Notes under the pieces: generated by a model | The model's input: the letters and a program-made list of their open reading frames with translations, nothing else | Told to the model about the DNA's origin: nothing | Databases searched by the model: none | Translations under genes and position numbers: made by a program | Source of the DNA: Pseudoalteromonas phenolica | GTDB lineage: Bacteria; Pseudomonadota; Gammaproteobacteria; Enterobacterales; Alteromonadaceae | DNA: 64,000 nucleotides | Direction of reading: 5' to 3' | Assembly: GCF_005886345.1 (NCBI RefSeq) | Contig: NZ_PNEC01000003.1 | Location: 62,001-126,000 of the forward strand | Part shown: in pieces, positions 52,798-62,608 of the stretch | Numbering within the stretch: position 1 is the first letter of the stretch | Layout of the letters: each line of letters opens with the position of its first letter

Positions 52798-54889
52798 AGG
52801 TTAAACCAGCGTATACCATTCTTCCACGAAGTGGGCCGTGAATGTAAACAACATCGTAGCCTCCTTCGGCGTCAAACATAAGCGGGCTGCCCATATCCTC
52901 TGCTTGGTTATAATCAAATAAATTACTGGCACCAAAATATAATGTGAATGTTTCAGACATTGCTTTTGATACTTTCATGTCTACAGTGATGTAACTTTCA
53001 GCCGTAGTTGGTTTTGCAAGCTGCGCTTGTGTGTCGTTAAAACCCTCATAGCCGTACTCAGTGAGATCTCTACTCGCTACCCAGGTTGCACTTGAGATAA
53101 TCTCCCAACCTTTAAAGTGTAGGTCAGAACTAATAGTCGCTCTTTTCTCTATGGGTGCAATACCGAATGATGCTTTAAATGTATCGTCATAGTGATATTG
53201 CTCTGCAATTGCGTAAATAGTCAGATCATCATTTACCTGATAATTAGCAGAGATATCTATTGCAGTGACAGCCGCTGTTTCTGCTAGCTGAGTAAGAAGC
53301 GGCGTACCTTCTTCATTCTCAGAGAGTGTTGCTAGATGATCGACTTTTGAATGTGCTGCAGAGGCAGTAACAGTCAATGTTTCTTTTTCGTAGCTCAATG
53401 AATAAGTAGCTGATTTTGAGCGCTCAGGCTGATTCACTTCGACCAAGAAACCTTTACCAGAATCTAAAATTCCGTGATCGCTTTCAAAGAATGAGAGGGG
53501 AGCACGGTACCCTTGACCAAATGATAAGCGTGAAGTTAATGTTTCGTTATGGAAATAACGCATATCAACACGCGGAGAAATAATGGTTTTGTCAATTTCA
53601 ACACCTGGCTTGCTAGGGTCAACAAAATCAGCCTTTATTTGATCAAGGCGGATGGCGGCCGAAGCTTCAAAATATTCGTTTGGTAACCAAGTATCTTGAA
53701 TGTATAAACCTGTTGTATCGTAGTCAAAACTATCAGAGACATAGTTTTCAGTCCCTTCAAGCGCAGCAGAAGCCGAGCGCATTTCTTCTTTGCGCTGATC
53801 GATACCAAAGGTTAATAAATGCTTGTCGTTTAAGTCATAATTAAAGCGAATTGACGTATAGAACATTGTATCTTCAGCATAATAATCTGTGCTTTCATAA
53901 AATGAGTCTTGCGTATGATCGACATAGGCAAGGCTTGAGGTTACATTTAATCGAGAAGAAACCTCATGTAGCCAGCTAATGCTTGCTTCTTCACGATCTG
54001 TCTTTACCCATTCAGCGGTTTCCCATGCATTACCAACATAGCGATTTCTTACATCATTACCTTCAAATAGGCTGTCAGCTTCGCCAAGGTTGACACTCGC
54101 TAAAGTTGCAGAAACGCTGGTTGCTGTATCTCCTAATACTGGACCGCCAAATACCTCAGATTGAGTTTGATTTAAACGAACTCGGATATTATTTGAATAG
54201 TCTATATCATGAGACAAACTCAAAGTTAGAGATTGATTTGTTAGGGCTGGGTTTTCACTAACGCCATTTTTGTCGCCATCGAATTGGTCTTTATTGTCGT
54301 ATTGCCCAATCAAAATAGCTTTAGTGCGACCATCTTCACTAATACCCGTTGCCATGCCAGACACGAGTCGATAGCCATTACTGCCAGCGGCAATGTCTAG
54401 TTCTACCTTTTCTTCACTCGGATCACTGGTTACTAGATTTACAGTACCACCAATTGCCTCTGGTGTAGTAAGAGAAGCACCAGCACCTCGAGCAATTTCA
54501 ATGCGACCGATACCCGCAGCTGCAACAGAATCCATACCATAGAATCCAGAGATCATGGTGTGCATAGGTATGCCGTCAACAAGTACGTTGGTATGCTCAC
54601 CTTTGAGGCCATTAATCATGATACGTTTTGCACCACACATAGCGCATTCATTTGAAACACGAATACCAATGGCATTTTTAATCGCATCAGCCAAGCTCGA
54701 TGATTGTGTATTTTTAATATAATCTTCTGATAATAGTTCAGTTTTAGAAATATCATCTTTTAAAGCGCCAGACTCTATCAGGCGAGACCTTACACCTTTA
54801 ACTTCTATTTTTTCTACTTCTTGTTGTTCAGAAATTGGTGCTGATGCTGTAGACGCTAAAACAGCTAGCGTTGGAAATAGTAATGCCAT
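52787..54889 (-). CDS. TonB-dependent receptor, likely zinc-regulated
   Basis: The 700-residue receptor has a short signal sequence (MALLFPTLAVLASTASA), a TonB-box region, a plug (about 45-155) and a 22-strand-type barrel ending in YAGLTYEF. The plug contains CAMCG within the DGxP-containing core (GLKGEHTNVLVDGIPMHT), an unusual CxxC. A strong Zur-box match lies 44 bases before the ATG (54933-54949). It is co-transcribed with a periplasmic CxxC thioredoxin-like protein whose start overlaps its stop. A ZnuD-like zinc (or zinc-complex) receptor is the best reading. AAGGA lies ten bases before the ATG. Confidence 0.9.
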   Translation of the reverse strand: MALLFPTLAVLASTASAPISEQQEVEKIEVKGVRSRLIESGALKDDISKTELLSEDYIKNTQSSSLADAIKNAIGIRVSNECAMCGAKRIMINGLKGEHTNVLVDGIPMHTMISGFYGMDSVAAAGIGRIEIARGAGASLTTPEAIGGTVNLVTSDPSEEKVELDIAAGSNGYRLVSGMATGISEDGRTKAILIGQYDNKDQFDGDKNGVSENPALTNQSLTLSLSHDIDYSNNIRVRLNQTQSEVFGGPVLGDTATSVSATLASVNLGEADSLFEGNDVRNRYVGNAWETAEWVKTDREEASISWLHEVSSRLNVTSSLAYVDHTQDSFYESTDYYAEDTMFYTSIRFNYDLNDKHLLTFGIDQRKEEMRSASAALEGTENYVSDSFDYDTTGLYIQDTWLPNEYFEASAAIRLDQIKADFVDPSKPGVEIDKTIISPRVDMRYFHNETLTSRLSFGQGYRAPLSFFESDHGILDSGKGFLVEVNQPERSKSATYSLSYEKETLTVTASAAHSKVDHLATLSENEEGTPLLTQLAETAAVTAIDISANYQVNDDLTIYAIAEQYHYDDTFKASFGIAPIEKRATISSDLHFKGWEIISSATWVASRDLTEYGYEGFNDTQAQLAKPTTAESYITVDMKVSKAMSETFTLYFGASNLFDYNQAEDMGSPLMFDAEGGYDVVYIHGPLRGRMVYAGLTYEF

Positions 54890-54932
54890 TAATTATGGAT
54901 CCTTGACGAGATTAGATTGAAAAACTTCCATT

Positions 54933-54949
54933 ATGTTATATTGTAACAT
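54933..54949 (-). promoter_or_regulatory. Zur-box match in the receptor promoter
   Basis: ATGTTATATTGTAACAT matches 16 of 17 bases of the gammaproteobacterial Zur consensus as I recall it (ATGTTATANTATAACAT), with a G for A at one position. It lies 44 bases upstream of the receptor start. It could also affect the divergent S9 gene at 55140, but that is 190 bases away. Confidence 0.75.
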
Positions 54950-55139
54950 TATTGTTTTCACCTATAAAAAGTAAAAATATGTAACTAATTTCTCAAATGA
55001 TATTAGTTATCAATTGTATTTGTTGAGTCTATCGTGCTAATTGCAAAATGCAATGAAGTATATTCATTTGGGGATTACATTTTGTGATATACGTATGAAG
55101 CGAAACAAATTATTTGAGATGTTAATTTAAGGAATTGAA

Positions 55140-57194
55140 ATGCAGTCAAAAATCACACTTCCAGTGACACTTTTTTTAGCAAGTACATTTAGCATTGAAA
55201 TCTCAGCTAAAACAGATGATAAGTCACTGTGGCAATATGAAGACGTATTTAATATTGAGTATGCAGCGTCACCTAAAACGAGCCCTGATAACAGTATGAT
55301 TATATATGAACGCCGTGCAATGGATATCATGAGCGATGGGATCAGAACTAACTTATGGTCACTCGATATAAAAGATGGGTCTCATAGACCTTTTTTATCA
55401 GGTAAGTCTCAATATAGATCTTTAGAATTTTCTCCTGATGGTAAACGTGTTGCATATGTCAGTAACTCTGAAGGAGATAACCAGCTTTATGTAAAGTGGT
55501 TAGACACAGGTGATATAGCTAGAGTGTCAGAGGTTCAAAGTGGTATTAGCAATATTAGCTGGTCCCCAAATGGACAGTGGATTGCTTTTTCAATGTTTAA
55601 AAAAATGCCCTCCAAAGGTATTTTCAATGAGATGCCAAAGCAGCCAAAAGGTGCAAAATGGGCTGGTACAGCAACTTATATTGAGCAGAAACGCTATAGA
55701 GGCGATGGTGTAGGCATATTACCAAAGGGTAATAGACATATATTTGTTGTGCCTTAAGAAGGTGGCACAGTACGACAAATATCAAAGGGTCAATATAATC
55801 ACGGAGGCATGTTAAGCTGGACACCTGACAGTAAAAATATCCTTTTCTCAGCTGATAGGCATGAAGATTGGCAATCTAGGTCGAGAGAGTCTGATATTTA
55901 TCGAATCAACATCGACACCGGTGAGACAGTTAATATCACATCTAAACCAGGACCGGAGACACGTCCTTTAATAAGCCCTAACGGCAAGCACGTTGCGTTT
56001 CTCGGCTTTAATGATAAAAAAATGTCGAGTCAAAATTACGATATATTCATCATGAATATAGATGGTACAAGGCAAAAAAATTTAACAAAATCTTTAGATA
56101 GGCCAATTAACTCTCCAAAGTGGGATAGTAAAGGTAAAGGAGTCTACTTTAGTTACGATGACCATGGTCAGAAATATATTGGTTATGTGTCAGTTAAAGG
56201 AAAAATAAAGACTAAATTGGCACAATTAGGAGGTCAATCTTTAGGGCGGCCTTACACATCAGGTGAGTTCGCTGTAACTAATGATAATCAGCTTGTTTTT
56301 ACACAAGCTAATACAAATAGACCCGCTGACCTTGCATTGCTTTCTAAACGTGGAAAAGTTACAAAACTCACGAATTTAAACGAGGATTTGCTGGGTCACA
56401 AAAAAACAGCCAACTTTAAAGCTTTAACGGTTAAATCGTCTGTTGACGGACGTGAAATACAAGCTTGGTATGCGTTACCGCCTCATTTCGACAGCAGTAA
56501 AAAGTATCCGCTAATACTAGAGATACATGGTGGCCCTCATACTGCATACGGTCCAAACTTTAGTACCGAGGTGCAATTAATGGCAGCTAAAGGGTATGTG
56601 GTTGTGTGGTCAAATCCAAGAGGAAGTACTTCATACGGTGAAGACTTCGCTAACTTAATTCACCATAAATATCCATCTGAAGATCATAATGACTTAATGG
56701 ATGTTGTTGATGGCATGGTTCGAAAAGAGTTTATTGATAAAAATAACTTGTTCGTAACGGGTGGTTCTGGTGGTGGTGTTTTAACAGCATGGATGATAGG
56801 AAATACAGACAGATTCAAAGCTGCGGTTGTCGCTAAGCCTGTCATTAATTGGTTGAGTTTTGCTTTGACAGCTGATGCATATCCTTACTTTGCAGAGTAT
56901 TGGATGCCAGGCATGCCTTGGGAGCAGGCAGATCATTTATGGAAACATTCACCTCTATCGTTAGTAGGGAATGTGAATACGCCAACCATGTTGTTGACGG
57001 GTGAAGTTGATTATAGGACGCCTATGAGTGAAACCGAGCAGTATTATCAAGCGCTTCAGCTTCGAGGAGTTGAATCAGCAATGGTAAGAATACCAAAAGC
57101 ATCCCATGGTATCGCTGCCAGACCAAGTAACTTAATTCAAAAGGTCGGCAATATTCTTGCTTGGTTTGAGAGATATAAAACAGATGGTGAGTAA
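55140..57194 (+). pseudogene. S9 prolyl oligopeptidase family gene interrupted by one in-frame stop
   Basis: The ATG at 55140 (MQSKITLPVTLFLASTFS, a signal peptide) opens a frame that meets TAA at 55755-55757 and then continues in the same frame to 57194, 685 codons in total. The first part is the N-terminal beta-propeller (SPDGKRVAYVSNSEGDNQLY). The second holds the catalytic domain with the nucleophile in GGSGGG, the aspartate in GEVDYRTP and the histidine in ASHGI. Only one codon interrupts an otherwise healthy coding sequence, so the loss is recent, or the stop is a sequencing error, or it is read through. The full product would be a periplasmic dipeptidyl/oligopeptidase-type enzyme. AAGGAA precedes the ATG. 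It lies after the Zur-box receptor but on the other strand. Confidence 0.85.
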
Positions 57195-57220
57195 GAGACC
57201 GTTTATTTAATATGGATAAT

Positions 57221-57247
57221 AAAAAAGCCAGCATAGCTGGCTTTTTT
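57221..57247. terminator. Bidirectional terminator between the S9 gene and the DUF4136 gene
   Basis: GCCAGC (57227-57232) pairs with GCTGGC (57236-57241) around loop ATA, flanked by an A run and a T run. It serves both converging genes. Confidence 0.92.
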
Positions 57248-57266
57248 ATTAAGGTCATTATACTTA

Positions 57267-57818
57267 TTAGTACTGAGCTTTTGGCGGAAAGTTCTTTAAA
57301 ATTTCAGCTATTGTTTTATTAATTGCTTCAGTGCGTTGCTCTGGTGTTTGTTTTTTACGTAAACGACCTTCTTTTGCACCACGCCAAACCAGTTGGTTTG
57401 ATTTCGCATCTACAATATCAACAACTAGCGTGCCGACATCATACTCACGTGTTGTGGTTTGAGTTTGGTAACCCCATCCCCAGTAATTCCAACGAGCAGA
57501 GTAGGTAGTTTGCATCGTATCTGATTCAAGTTTTTGATCGACAGACGCATGATAGTTTACTAATACATCGGCATTTTTAGCATCAACAAACTTGAAGCCT
57601 TGTGCAACTAAATTGTCAACAATGGCTTTGCGTATGCGTTTTTCCATTAAGTCATTAATTTGATAGTCACTACCGTGATTTTTAATATCGGCATGTTCTG
57701 ACCATGCAAATGTTTTGTAGTTAGCAAACTTAACAGAGGTATCATAATCCCAATCTGGTGTGCTACCACAAGCCGCAACGAGCGTGAGCAATACTGCAAT
57801 AAATAAATGCTTTAACAT
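57267..57818 (-). CDS. DUF4136 lipoprotein
   Basis: The 183-residue protein has a lipoprotein signal with lipobox VAAC (C17) followed by Gly-Ser. The mature part has the DUF4136 features FANYKTFAWSE near its start, then a beta-rich middle with VLVNYHASVDQKL and VDIVDAKSNQLVWRGAKEGRL, and a helical C-terminus (RTEAINKTIAEILKNFP). Such proteins are outer membrane anchored with unknown function. It is the only gene between the S9 gene and the condensin operon, and shares no obvious promoter with either. Confidence 0.88.
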   Translation of the reverse strand: MLKHLFIAVLLTLVAACGSTPDWDYDTSVKFANYKTFAWSEHADIKNHGSDYQINDLMEKRIRKAIVDNLVAQGFKFVDAKNADVLVNYHASVDQKLESDTMQTTYSARWNYWGWGYQTQTTTREYDVGTLVVDIVDAKSNQLVWRGAKEGRLRKKQTPEQRTEAINKTIAEILKNFPPKAQY

Positions 57819-57876
57819 AGCGTTCTCCTAATTTTGGGTTCCATCCCAGTTGATAATGTCATTTGCGTTCTGAGAC

Positions 57877-60663
57877 CTAATTGGCCTCAGAATGTTCCAC
57901 TTCAATCCAATCTTTTTCGTCAACCCAGTTCTGACTGCCATCTTTTACACTACGGATAGGTACTAAGTAGTCACAACTGATTTGCGGTTTAACCGAAGCA
58001 AAAATTGGCACAAAGCCGAAACTCAATGCGGTTTCAATAATGGCTTTTTGGTTTTGCGGGTCAATATCTGCCGCTTCATCTATATAGATGGGAATACGAA
58101 ACAACGTCTGTTCCTGATCTGATAATAGATAACGAATAAACAACATACCACATAACAGCTTGATTGTAATACGTGTCCCGTTAGAACCGGCAGAATCGAT
58201 TTTATCAAAATGTTCAGTCTCACCGGCGCGATTAACTACCTCAAAACGAATGTCGAATAGATCGGTAAGCGTTAAACCGGCCTTTTCGCTGGCAAGCTTG
58301 ATCAAATGATCTTTCGCTGCATTGACGGCTTTTTCGTCCGCAGGTGATTCACTCAATAGATCAAGATTATCACCTTTTTCATAACTATCAGACGTGCTGA
58401 TAATCGTATCGATAGAGTCAACTAGCATCTTACGAGGGATCACGTTGATCTTAAACGCTTGTAAATTTGAGATCCTATGCTGACTGATCCCTTTGTTAAA
58501 GCTATTCATCTCTCGACGTAAGCGGTCTAAATCTTCACGTAAACCTTTAATGGTTGCAGCTACCTCAGTGAGAGCAACACGTGCTTGTTTCTCAACCGCG
58601 TCACGTTCATTGTCAATATTATGATATGCGCTGATAAGTTTTTGATACTTAGTAAATTCATCAGATTCATTATCAAACTTTGTGATACCCGCATTGTAAA
58701 TATGCAAATAGGTATTACGCACGTTGACAGCTAGATTACGTAGCTCATGGCAATCTTTATTGAACTGATGGATCACATCAGCCAAGTTATCGAAATCGAG
58801 ATTTATCTCAACAGGGTAAGGCGTTTGTTGCTCGCTCACTATGTCTAGTGTGTGATCAATACGCTCAGATTTAACCTGTTTTAATCTATCCCCTTGACGT
58901 TTAATTAAGTCTTGCTTCGATAAGATAATTGAACGCCTATCTGAGATTGAGCTCGCGTTGTGTTGAATATCTTGAAGGTAACTGTCTACTTGCTCGCGCT
59001 CAGCGTCTAATTGCTCTTTGAGTAATGATTGAGCTTCAACAGATTGCAGCATGGTTTGGTATTGCTCGAAGCGTTTTAGCGTTGCTTCTAGCGCCATTAG
59101 CTCGTCATATAAGGTATCACGCTCTTGCTGTTTTTGTACTACGTTTGCTGCAACTTCACGCTGTTGTTTGAGCTCGACTAAAGATTGCTGTAATGATTCT
59201 AACTGCGCTTTTAATTGTACTTTGTTCTCACCACTTTGCATTTGCACAGGGCTGAGCTTTTTAAGCTTAATGGTCGCACCTGGTAGTTTTAATTCACCAC
59301 CTTTTACGCTGTTAGATAAGTTGGCTAAGAACTCACCGAAGGCGTCTTCGTCATGAATGTCAACTTCACCTTGGCTAGTCGTCGCAAAGCTCAGAATATC
59401 TGGATTCAAAATACGAGAAATTTCTTCCACTTCTTTTAAAGACAGATCTTCACGCATACGAGTAAATAAATTGAACTCAAGATTTTTAAGTTGCAGCTTG
59501 AGGCTCTTGATCTGTTTGTTATTTTCATTAATACGATAATCAAGGGTATGTAAGCTTTGCCCTTGGGCGCTATTTATAGAAAACGACAACTGCTCATATT
59601 CTTTTTTCAATAATTGCAGATTAGTTTTTAAGGTCGCGTGATTGGTTAATTCGAACTCAGTTTTAAGGGCCGAGTAGTCAATAAACCACTGCTCAATTTG
59701 CGCTTGGCGGCGGGCAATGTCGCCAGATTGTTGTAAGTAAAGCTGTTGCTTTTGTTCGAAGTCGTGTTTTTCTTGCTCTATGTCTTCTAGTTGAACTTCA
59801 AGCTCACTCATTTGTGATTCTTGATAATCGGCAAATTCCACCAATGCCATATCAATTTTAGGGGCGTAGGCGGCAAGTTTACCTTTTATGCCACTCTCGC
59901 TATCGAGCATTTGTTCAAGGGCTGCAATGGGCTCTTGCATTGACTCAAGGGCAGCAAGTTCGCGACGAGAGTGGTTTACTTTATCAAAAGCGCGACGCCA
60001 TACTTCATAAAAGTCGACTTTTGAGTTTGACATGTGGCGTTCAAATACACGCAGCATAAAGCGTTTTACGTCTTGTGCGCCTAACTTATGTAAGTTAAGA
60101 ATTCGTCTGAAAATCTCTTTGTAAATAGACGCATCTTGTACGTTATTTAATGGGATCATTTTTAGGTTAATATCACCATCAAATTGCGTTGCGCCACCAA
60201 TGAGAAGGGCATTTAGCTCTTGCGCTTTTAATTCGACCGCTTTTTTGCCCTTTCTCTCCAAGTGATTAAACAGCTTGGTATATTTAATGATGCTTTTGTC
60301 TTGCGTGAAGTCGTTTAAATCTAGCTTACCTGGGTAGCAGAAAAACTGGTGGGCGTAACCTGCAATCTTACCTAAACCTGCAACACCGATGACGACATCA
60401 CCATGGGGAAGATTGGCTTCAAGTAAGATGTAACTTTGATCGCTTGAGAAGTAGAACTTACGTGTTTCTTCTAAGTCGTGACCATCCCACTCAGTTAAAC
60501 GCAGGTCGTTGATCAGTGGAAATTGCAGTGCATTAATTACCGAGCTTTTACCAGTATTGTTTGGCGCACAAATAGAGGCACTCTTATTTAGCGGGATCAC
60601 ACATTTTGCATAGCCCGCCGTATTTAACAGTGCAAGCTTACTTAATCCATATAACTTACTCAT
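57877..60663 (-). CDS. mksB: Condensin ATPase MksB (MukB-like SMC protein)
   Basis: The 928-residue protein has an N-terminal ATP head with a Walker A-like APNNTGKSS (33-41, Ala replacing the first Gly), a long coiled coil (about 230-790) and a C-terminal head with a signature-type SAGSNGTRITIKLL and Walker B PIYIDEAADIDPQ. This is the short SMC of MukB/MksB type. It is the last gene of mksF-mksE-mksB. The start overlaps the MksE stop by four bases. It should extrude DNA loops in chromosome organisation. No mksG nuclease gene follows, so the plasmid-defence (Wadjet) form is not indicated. Confidence 0.88.
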   Translation of the reverse strand: MSKLYGLSKLALLNTAGYAKCVIPLNKSASICAPNNTGKSSVINALQFPLINDLRLTEWDGHDLEETRKFYFSSDQSYILLEANLPHGDVVIGVAGLGKIAGYAHQFFCYPGKLDLNDFTQDKSIIKYTKLFNHLERKGKKAVELKAQELNALLIGGATQFDGDINLKMIPLNNVQDASIYKEIFRRILNLHKLGAQDVKRFMLRVFERHMSNSKVDFYEVWRRAFDKVNHSRRELAALESMQEPIAALEQMLDSESGIKGKLAAYAPKIDMALVEFADYQESQMSELEVQLEDIEQEKHDFEQKQQLYLQQSGDIARRQAQIEQWFIDYSALKTEFELTNHATLKTNLQLLKKEYEQLSFSINSAQGQSLHTLDYRINENNKQIKSLKLQLKNLEFNLFTRMREDLSLKEVEEISRILNPDILSFATTSQGEVDIHDEDAFGEFLANLSNSVKGGELKLPGATIKLKKLSPVQMQSGENKVQLKAQLESLQQSLVELKQQREVAANVVQKQQERDTLYDELMALEATLKRFEQYQTMLQSVEAQSLLKEQLDAEREQVDSYLQDIQHNASSISDRRSIILSKQDLIKRQGDRLKQVKSERIDHTLDIVSEQQTPYPVEINLDFDNLADVIHQFNKDCHELRNLAVNVRNTYLHIYNAGITKFDNESDEFTKYQKLISAYHNIDNERDAVEKQARVALTEVAATIKGLREDLDRLRREMNSFNKGISQHRISNLQAFKINVIPRKMLVDSIDTIISTSDSYEKGDNLDLLSESPADEKAVNAAKDHLIKLASEKAGLTLTDLFDIRFEVVNRAGETEHFDKIDSAGSNGTRITIKLLCGMLFIRYLLSDQEQTLFRIPIYIDEAADIDPQNQKAIIETALSFGFVPIFASVKPQISCDYLVPIRSVKDGSQNWVDEKDWIEVEHSEAN

Positions 60664-61211
60664 ACTTCTTCCTCGAGTTCGTCAAAGTTATTATCATTTA
60701 CTTCCATTAATGCATCTATATATCTATAAACTGGCGCGAGTAATATAAAGCCTTGCTCAACTTCTTTAGCCAGCCCTAAGCGCACCATGCGTAAATACAC
60801 GTCTTTACGAAGTTCTGAGCCTGAAAAAATTTCGAGCTGGTCAAAAAGGTGTTTATTGATTTGTACCAATGTTTGCATCAGTTCTAAGTCGGCGATGTTA
60901 TCAAAGAGAGCGCGAAGGGGATCTTTACCTTGGTTCGCGTAATGCTCGATAAGAATATAGATAGTTAATGCAATGGCACGAGAAATCTTACCCATGTTAG
61001 GTGTGCTCTCATCACTGCCTAAATAGTAAAAACCTCGGGCATCATGAATAAGGTCGTGACCTAGCGCAGTAAATAAGGCTTGGTAAGCATCAATGTTTTG
61101 GTCTAGTTGCTGCCATAAGGTGGTGTCTTGTTCACTGATGTGATACCCGCTAACCAATTTTTTATTGATGGCTTGTAATTCTGATAAATCAGTTAAATTA
61201 ATGTTTGTCAT
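60660..61211 (-). CDS. mksE: Condensin accessory subunit MksE
   Basis: I start at 61211 (MTNINLTDLSELQAINKK). An extension to 61238 would overlap the upstream gene further. The 183-residue protein has the MukE/MksE-like winged-helix pattern, with RAIALTIYILIEHYANQG and LRKDVYLRMVRLGLAKEVEQGF. It bridges the kleisin MksF and the MksB heads. It overlaps MksF by 14 bases and MksB by four, so translation of all three is coupled. Identification rests on gene order and size as much as on motifs. Confidence 0.85.
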   Translation of the reverse strand: MTNINLTDLSELQAINKKLVSGYHISEQDTTLWQQLDQNIDAYQALFTALGHDLIHDARGFYYLGSDESTPNMGKISRAIALTIYILIEHYANQGKDPLRALFDNIADLELMQTLVQINKHLFDQLEIFSGSELRKDVYLRMVRLGLAKEVEQGFILLAPVYRYIDALMEVNDNNFDELEEEV

Positions 61212-62460
61212 TCTTTTGTTCTTGCTTGTTGGCGGCATTAAATGGATACAGTTTGAGTGTCTGTCCCGAAATAGACACGCTTGTGCGTTGTTCGTCCTGT
61301 TGTAATTCGAGATCTGTATCGTTGATTAACTTTTGATATAAAAACAACATCTCATCGGCTTCGAGATCTGGATATTGTTCTGATAAGAAACCTAAAATTG
61401 CCGTTCGCTTTTTGCCTGTTTTTGCGAAAGTCGTTCTTACGTTGTTGTAATCTGGAATATTTGGGCTTTGATAGGCTGGTACGTCGTTTTGGTCGGGGAG
61501 TTCGTATTCGTCATGCTCAAACTCTACTAGGCTTGCCATATAAGCGACCATGTGGCGTTGTTGCCCTAATGAAAAGCGTTGAATATCAGAGACAAACTCA
61601 GGCTGTACGGCACTTAATGTACGATCAACGCCATTTTTACGAATAAGGCCCAGTACTTTAGATGCTTGTCGCGTAATAAGGTTGTTACGTCTTAGTTCTT
61701 CTCGCAAAGGCATTAGCATATCAGCACTTTTACGCAGACTTTCTCGACCAACTAGGTGCATATCAAGAATACGAGTACGAAGTTGTTCTAGCATGCGCTT
61801 ATCAATATTGCCTCGGCCAAAGAGTTCAATGTGTTCTATCTGAGCACTAATTTGCATTTCTATGCGACTAAAGCAGCGGTGAAAGTCACCACGTATATCG
61901 ACCATTTCCAACATGGGCTCAATATACTCGTCGAAGGCTTCTATGACGGCTTTATAACGCTTTTGAAGTGAAACATGGCTAGTATCAGACTTTGCTTGCT
62001 CTACAATGTTAAAAATAGCGTTTTCATTGTGATTAAACAGCTTGACGATTTTACGTACGCGCTCGTCCATAATGCGGCTAAAGCGACGTAACTCTGTAAA
62101 GTCTCCATCTTCACCAGACTGTGCTAGGCGGTTCCCGAGTCGTTCAAGATCTGTGACTAAAACCGTTATTTCTGCAGCAAGGCCTAAGTCCTCTTCTTGT
62201 AATAAGAAACTGATGAACTCAGCAATCGCTCTGTTGATTTCTAATTGTGACGATTTTGCCAGTGGTATGATTATTTCCTGATTTAATAATTTATTAGTTT
62301 CCTTGAATATTTTGTCACTTTTCCAATGAGGATTTTTGTTTTTTATGATGTTTTGAACGTCTTTGATGCTGAAGTCAGTCATTTTGAAACGTTTAAACAA
62401 AAGCTCAATAACAGACCAGTGTTCAGTGAGCGTATTTAAAACTTTCTTCGCTGGGATCAT
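61198..62460 (-). CDS. mksF: Condensin kleisin subunit MksF
   Basis: The 420-residue helical protein has an N-terminal winged-helix region (about 1-110: LTEHWSVIELLFKRFKMTDFSIKDVQNIIKNKNPHW in pieces), a middle coiled-coil portion and a C-terminal domain (SEQYPDLEADEMLFLYQKLINDTDLELQQDEQ in pieces). It is the first gene of mksF-mksE-mksB, the standard order for Mks condensins. It lacks the length of MukF, and fits the shorter MksF. ATG at 62460 is supported by the family N-terminus and by no better start downstream. Confidence 0.82.
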   Translation of the reverse strand: MIPAKKVLNTLTEHWSVIELLFKRFKMTDFSIKDVQNIIKNKNPHWKSDKIFKETNKLLNQEIIIPLAKSSQLEINRAIAEFISFLLQEEDLGLAAEITVLVTDLERLGNRLAQSGEDGDFTELRRFSRIMDERVRKIVKLFNHNENAIFNIVEQAKSDTSHVSLQKRYKAVIEAFDEYIEPMLEMVDIRGDFHRCFSRIEMQISAQIEHIELFGRGNIDKRMLEQLRTRILDMHLVGRESLRKSADMLMPLREELRRNNLITRQASKVLGLIRKNGVDRTLSAVQPEFVSDIQRFSLGQQRHMVAYMASLVEFEHDEYELPDQNDVPAYQSPNIPDYNNVRTTFAKTGKKRTAILGFLSEQYPDLEADEMLFLYQKLINDTDLELQQDEQRTSVSISGQTLKLYPFNAANKQEQKNDKH

Positions 62461-62608
62461 ATTTTTCCACTTTGTGTCTTTTTTGTGAAAAAAGACCGTA
62501 TTTTATACTTATATTGATAGCTTACATGTACCTATAATGCTAGAATCTGCGCCGACTTACGTTACCCACCATTTTTGTTAATTTTTAAACACAGGTTGTT
62601 TACGCATT

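Noticed and set aside
55755..55757. Recoding of the S9 stop as a special amino acid
   Set aside because: The codon is TAA, which is not used for selenocysteine or pyrrolysine. The surroundings show no matching element.
57877..62460. Wadjet/JET plasmid-defence system
   Set aside because: The MksG/JetD nuclease is missing. The genes on either side are a DUF4136 lipoprotein and nhaD, so a chromosome condensin is the better reading.
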